From the NCBI GenBank assembly GCA_023263465.1, contig JALQWV010000112.1, positions 1 through 7,949 of the forward strand: a stretch of DNA of 7,949 nucleotides, read 5' to 3'. Source of the stretch: Ilumatobacteraceae bacterium. Lineage in GTDB: Bacteria; Actinomycetota; Acidimicrobiia; Acidimicrobiales; Ilumatobacteraceae. Positions within the stretch are counted from its first letter, which is position 1. Each line of letters starts with the position of its first letter. The position numbers were made by a program, and so were the translations under genes. Of this stretch, positions 5,941 through 7,949 are shown in pieces. Below the pieces are notes generated by a model. The model saw nothing but the letters and a program-made list of their open reading frames with translations. It was not told where the DNA came from and searched no databases.

Positions 5941-7499
5941 TCCCACTCAATGGTTCCTGGTGGTTTAGACGTGACGTCGTAGACCACTCGGTTAATGCCT
6001 TTGACCTCATTGATGATGCGCGACGACATCTTCTCGAGCAAGTCGTAGGGCAAACGTGCCCAGTCGGCTGTCATTGCATCTTCACTCGTAACTGCGCGGA
6101 TGATGATCGGTCGACCATACGTACGCTCGTCGCCCATCACACCAACTGAGCGAATATCTGCGAGCACGGCAAATGCTTGCCATATCTCGCGCTCTAAACC
6201 TGCGAGTTTCACTTCTTCTCGCACAATTGCATCGGCTTCTTGCAACATTGCAACTTTGTCTGGTGTGACTTCACCAACGATGCGCACGCCAAGACCCGGG
6301 CCTGGGAACGGCTGACGCCACACAATCTCATCTGGCAAACCAAGTTCAGTCCCAACCTTGCGCACTTCATCTTTAAACAGCGTGCGCAGGGGTTCACACA
6401 ACTTTAGAGTCATATCATCTGGTAGCCCGCCAACATTGTGATGACTCTTGATCACGCTTGCCGTTCCATCAACGCCGCCACTTTCAATAACATCGGGGTA
6501 CAGCGTTCCTTGCACTAAGAATTTTGCATCAGTGATTCCGCCCGTATGTTCTTCAAATATTCGAACAAAGGTTTCACCAATTGCTTTACGTTTAGCTTCT
6601 GGCTCGGTTATGCCCTTGAGTTTTTCAAAGAATCGCGCACCAGCATCAACGTGAATCAATTCAATACCCATGTTGCGCTTAAACGTTTCAACAACTTGCG
6701 CGCTTTCGTTCTTGCGCATCAACCCGATGTCCACATAGACACACGTCAACTGATTACCAATTGCTTTATGCACTAACGCTGCAGCCACTGCTGAATCGAC
6801 TCCGCCAGAAAGTCCGCAGATCACTCGCTCACTGCCAACAAGTTCGCGTATTGCCGCAACTTGGTCGTCAACGATGGACGACATGGTCCACGAGCGCTCT
6901 GCTCCAACAAGTTGGTGCAAGAACTGATCCAATACGTCTTGACCATGTTCGGTGTGCCCGACTTCCGGGTGATACTGCACGCCCCAGATTTTGCGAGTCG
7001 GGTTTTCAATAACTGCCATTGGTGCATCTGGCGTACTCGCTGTTGCAACAAACCCGTTTGGCAACACTGATACTGCATCAAAGTGACTCATCCACACACT
7101 GAGCTGTGCAGGAATTGCGTCGTGGTGCAACTGCGAAGCTGAGCCCGTAATGCGCTGCAAGGTAGTTCGCCCATATTCTCCTCGTCCACCACGAGCCACT
7201 TCTCCACCCAATTGCTGTGCAATCAGTTGGCATCCATAGCAGATACCCAAAATAGGAATGCCTAGTTCGTAAATCTCTGGGTCGAGAAGCGGCGCACCTT
7301 CAACGTGCACGCTTGCCGGACCACCCGACAGAATGATGCCAATTGGCTTACGCTGGCGCACTTCTGCAGCAGTAATGCGATGGGGCACGATTTCTGAATA
7401 CACCTGAGCCTCGCGCACTCGCCGCGCTATTAACTGGGCATATTGGGCCCCAAAATCAACCACCAGAACAGCTGGCTGCATTGTCGATTCGGAAGCCAT
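5937..7499 (-). CDS. guaA: GMP synthase (glutamine-hydrolysing)
   Basis: GMP synthase converts XMP, ATP and glutamine to GMP in the last step of guanine nucleotide synthesis, in the cytoplasm. The 520-residue product has the usual length and order. The N-terminal class I glutamine amidotransferase domain runs from 10 to about 198, with VVDFGAQYAQ (13-22), nucleophile Cys87 in GICYGCQ, and His177/Glu179 in QYHPEVG. The ATP pyrophosphatase domain follows with the PP-loop SGGVDS (231-236), then the dimerisation domain ends in KPPGTIEWE. The frame is open to 7607, but ATG 7499 is chosen because the extra residues match nothing in the family and would overlap the divergent gene; ATG 7481 (seventh codon) is an alternative. 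No strong ribosome binding site or promoter is visible upstream; a TAAGGT 11 nt before the ATG is a weak -10 candidate. The stop overlaps the next start as ATGA. The gene is complete and looks functional. Confidence 0.98.
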   Translation of the reverse strand: MASESTMQPAVLVVDFGAQYAQLIARRVREAQVYSEIVPHRITAAEVRQRKPIGIILSGGPASVHVEGAPLLDPEIYELGIPILGICYGCQLIAQQLGGEVARGGRGEYGRTTLQRITGSASQLHHDAIPAQLSVWMSHFDAVSVLPNGFVATASTPDAPMAVIENPTRKIWGVQYHPEVGHTEHGQDVLDQFLHQLVGAERSWTMSSIVDDQVAAIRELVGSERVICGLSGGVDSAVAAALVHKAIGNQLTCVYVDIGLMRKNESAQVVETFKRNMGIELIHVDAGARFFEKLKGITEPEAKRKAIGETFVRIFEEHTGGITDAKFLVQGTLYPDVIESGGVDGTASVIKSHHNVGGLPDDMTLKLCEPLRTLFKDEVRKVGTELGLPDEIVWRQPFPGPGLGVRIVGEVTPDKVAMLQEADAIVREEVKLAGLEREIWQAFAVLADIRSVGVMGDERTYGRPIIIRAVTSEDAMTADWARLPYDLLEKMSSRIINEVKGINRVVYDVTSKPPGTIEWE

Positions 7500-7560
7500 A
7501 GAGACCCATGACCTTAGTTGAGGACTGGCAATTAGGCCCAAGAAGTGTGACGATACAGAG

Positions 7561-7833
7561 GTGAGTTCAGAAAGCACCCAGCCAATTGATACAACAAGTG
7601 CAACCACTATTCCCGACTTACTAAACGGAATGGATTACAGCGCGTGCGTTGGTTTGTATCCAAAACCGGGTTGTGGAACCAAGCCAGTACTCAGTGGCGA
7701 TCGCGGAGGAGCCATGCAACTTGCAGTTTTTGGAATATTGATCGCTGGCATGGCGTTCATCGGACTGCGAATTGCACGCAGCGTAATTTCTCGTGACCGA
7801 GAACGCGACAAAGCCGCAGGCATAAAGCCTTAA
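7561..7833 (+). CDS. Small single-pass membrane protein with two conserved-looking cysteines, function unknown
   Basis: I do not recognise a named family. The 90-residue product has a polar Ser/Thr-rich N-terminus (1-20), then a distinctive segment DYSACVGLYPKPGCGTKP (25-42) with Cys29 and Cys38, then SGDRGGAMQ (45-53), a hydrophobic helix at about 52-72, and a basic charged tail (SRDRERDK, 77-84). Positive charge after the helix predicts N-terminus outside and C-terminus inside, so the two cysteines would face the extracytoplasmic side and could form a disulphide or bind metal; this is inference. GTG 7561 is the first start; ATG 7630 (codon 24), just before the distinctive segment, would give a 67-residue protein and cannot be excluded. 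The gene diverges from guaA across 61 bp and lies 22 bp before a transporter gene on the same strand. Composition and orderly charge pattern argue for real coding over the antisense guaA extension. Confidence 0.7.
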   Translation: MSSESTQPIDTTSATTIPDLLNGMDYSACVGLYPKPGCGTKPVLSGDRGGAMQLAVFGILIAGMAFIGLRIARSVISRDRERDKAAGIKP

Positions 7834-7843
7834 CTCCAGCGAC

Positions 7844-7849
7844 TAGTTT
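7844..7849 (+). promoter_or_regulatory. Candidate -10 box for a leaderless transporter mRNA
   Basis: TAGTTT fits TANNNT and is followed by exactly 6 nt and then the GTG at 7856, the same geometry as at the P450 start. No -35 match is seen at 17-18 nt upstream. This short AT-rich gap is the only place for a gene-proximal promoter. Confidence 0.4.
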
Positions 7850-7855
7850 TTCCAT

Positions 7856-7949
7856 GTGTTAAAAAACCGTGGAGTCCTTGGTGTTGTTCTTGGACTCATC
7901 AGCGCATCGCTGTACGGAATAACCCCAATATTCGTGTACCACGCAACTG
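7856..7949 (+). CDS. Probable DMT/EamA-family transporter, N-terminal fragment cut by window edge
   Basis: Only the first 31 codons are present. After a short basic start (MLKNRG) the frame gives a strongly hydrophobic helix, GVLGVVLGLISASLYGITP followed by IFVYHAT. This is the look of the first transmembrane helix of drug/metabolite transporter proteins of the EamA type, where a small-residue helix with a Tyr-Gly or Trp-Gly then Pro/Phe is common. GTG 7856 is the only sensible start: the ATG at 7854 runs into a stop after two codons, and the preceding gene ends 22 bp earlier. The substrate cannot be predicted. The remainder of the gene lies outside the window, so the family call is tentative. 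Confidence 0.6.
   Translation, partial: MLKNRGVLGVVLGLISASLYGITPIFVYHAT

Noticed and set aside
7500..7560. A guanine riboswitch in front of guaA
   Set aside because: The 61-bp divergent gap is too short for the aptamer plus expression platform and no purine-aptamer-like paired loops are seen.
7500..7607. In-frame N-terminal extension of guaA by 36 codons
   Set aside because: GMP synthases begin shortly before the VVDFGAQY segment; the extension would overlap the divergent small gene and has no family support.
1..7949. A defence island, prophage or other new multi-gene system
   Set aside because: All large genes belong to known housekeeping or metabolic families, base composition looks uniform by eye, and there are no integrases, transposases, long repeats or nuclease-plus-sensor gene sets.

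Overview
The window looks like an ordinary chromosomal segment of an actinobacterium. My best guess is a lineage of moderate GC, possibly Acidimicrobiia-like. The reasons are the PcrA-type helicase sequence, the RipA-like NlpC/P60 protein with a long coiled coil, the actinobacterial style of YaaA and dienelactone hydrolase, frequent GTG starts, tightly packed genes, and promoter-like TANNNT boxes 6 nt before start codons as in leaderless mRNAs. The lineage is inferred from sequence character only. No mobile element, CRISPR array, tRNA or rRNA is visible, and no gene-free stretch exceeds about 70 bases.

Layout, left to right. Positions 1-2975 hold a minus-strand pair: a cytochrome P450 followed 3 nt later by a PcrA/UvrD helicase that runs off the left edge. 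Positions 2991-3746 hold a plus-strand YaaA (peroxide-stress, UPF0246) gene. It diverges from the P450 gene with only 15 bp between start codons. Its stop abuts the stop of a convergent dienelactone-hydrolase-family gene inside one TGATCA palindrome. Positions 3747-7499 hold a minus-strand series read guaA, Cdd1-like helix-hairpin-helix protein, NlpC/P60 hydrolase, dienelactone hydrolase. guaA and the Cdd1-like gene are coupled by an ATGA overlap. The NlpC/P60 gene has its own convincing promoter in a 68-nt gap and is followed after 5 nt by the hydrolase. Positions 7561-7949 are on the plus strand, diverging from guaA: a small single-pass membrane protein with two cysteines, then the first 31 codons of a DMT/EamA-type transporter cut by the right edge.

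The genes serve different jobs: GMP synthesis (GuaA), DNA repair (PcrA/UvrD), cell-wall hydrolysis (NlpC/P60), oxidative-stress protection (YaaA) and small-molecule chemistry (P450, dienelactone hydrolase). They do not form one recognisable pathway or defence system. The more interesting points are in the gene junctions and in two poorly characterised small proteins, the Cdd1-like protein and the two-cysteine membrane protein. I found no strong case for a new multi-gene system.
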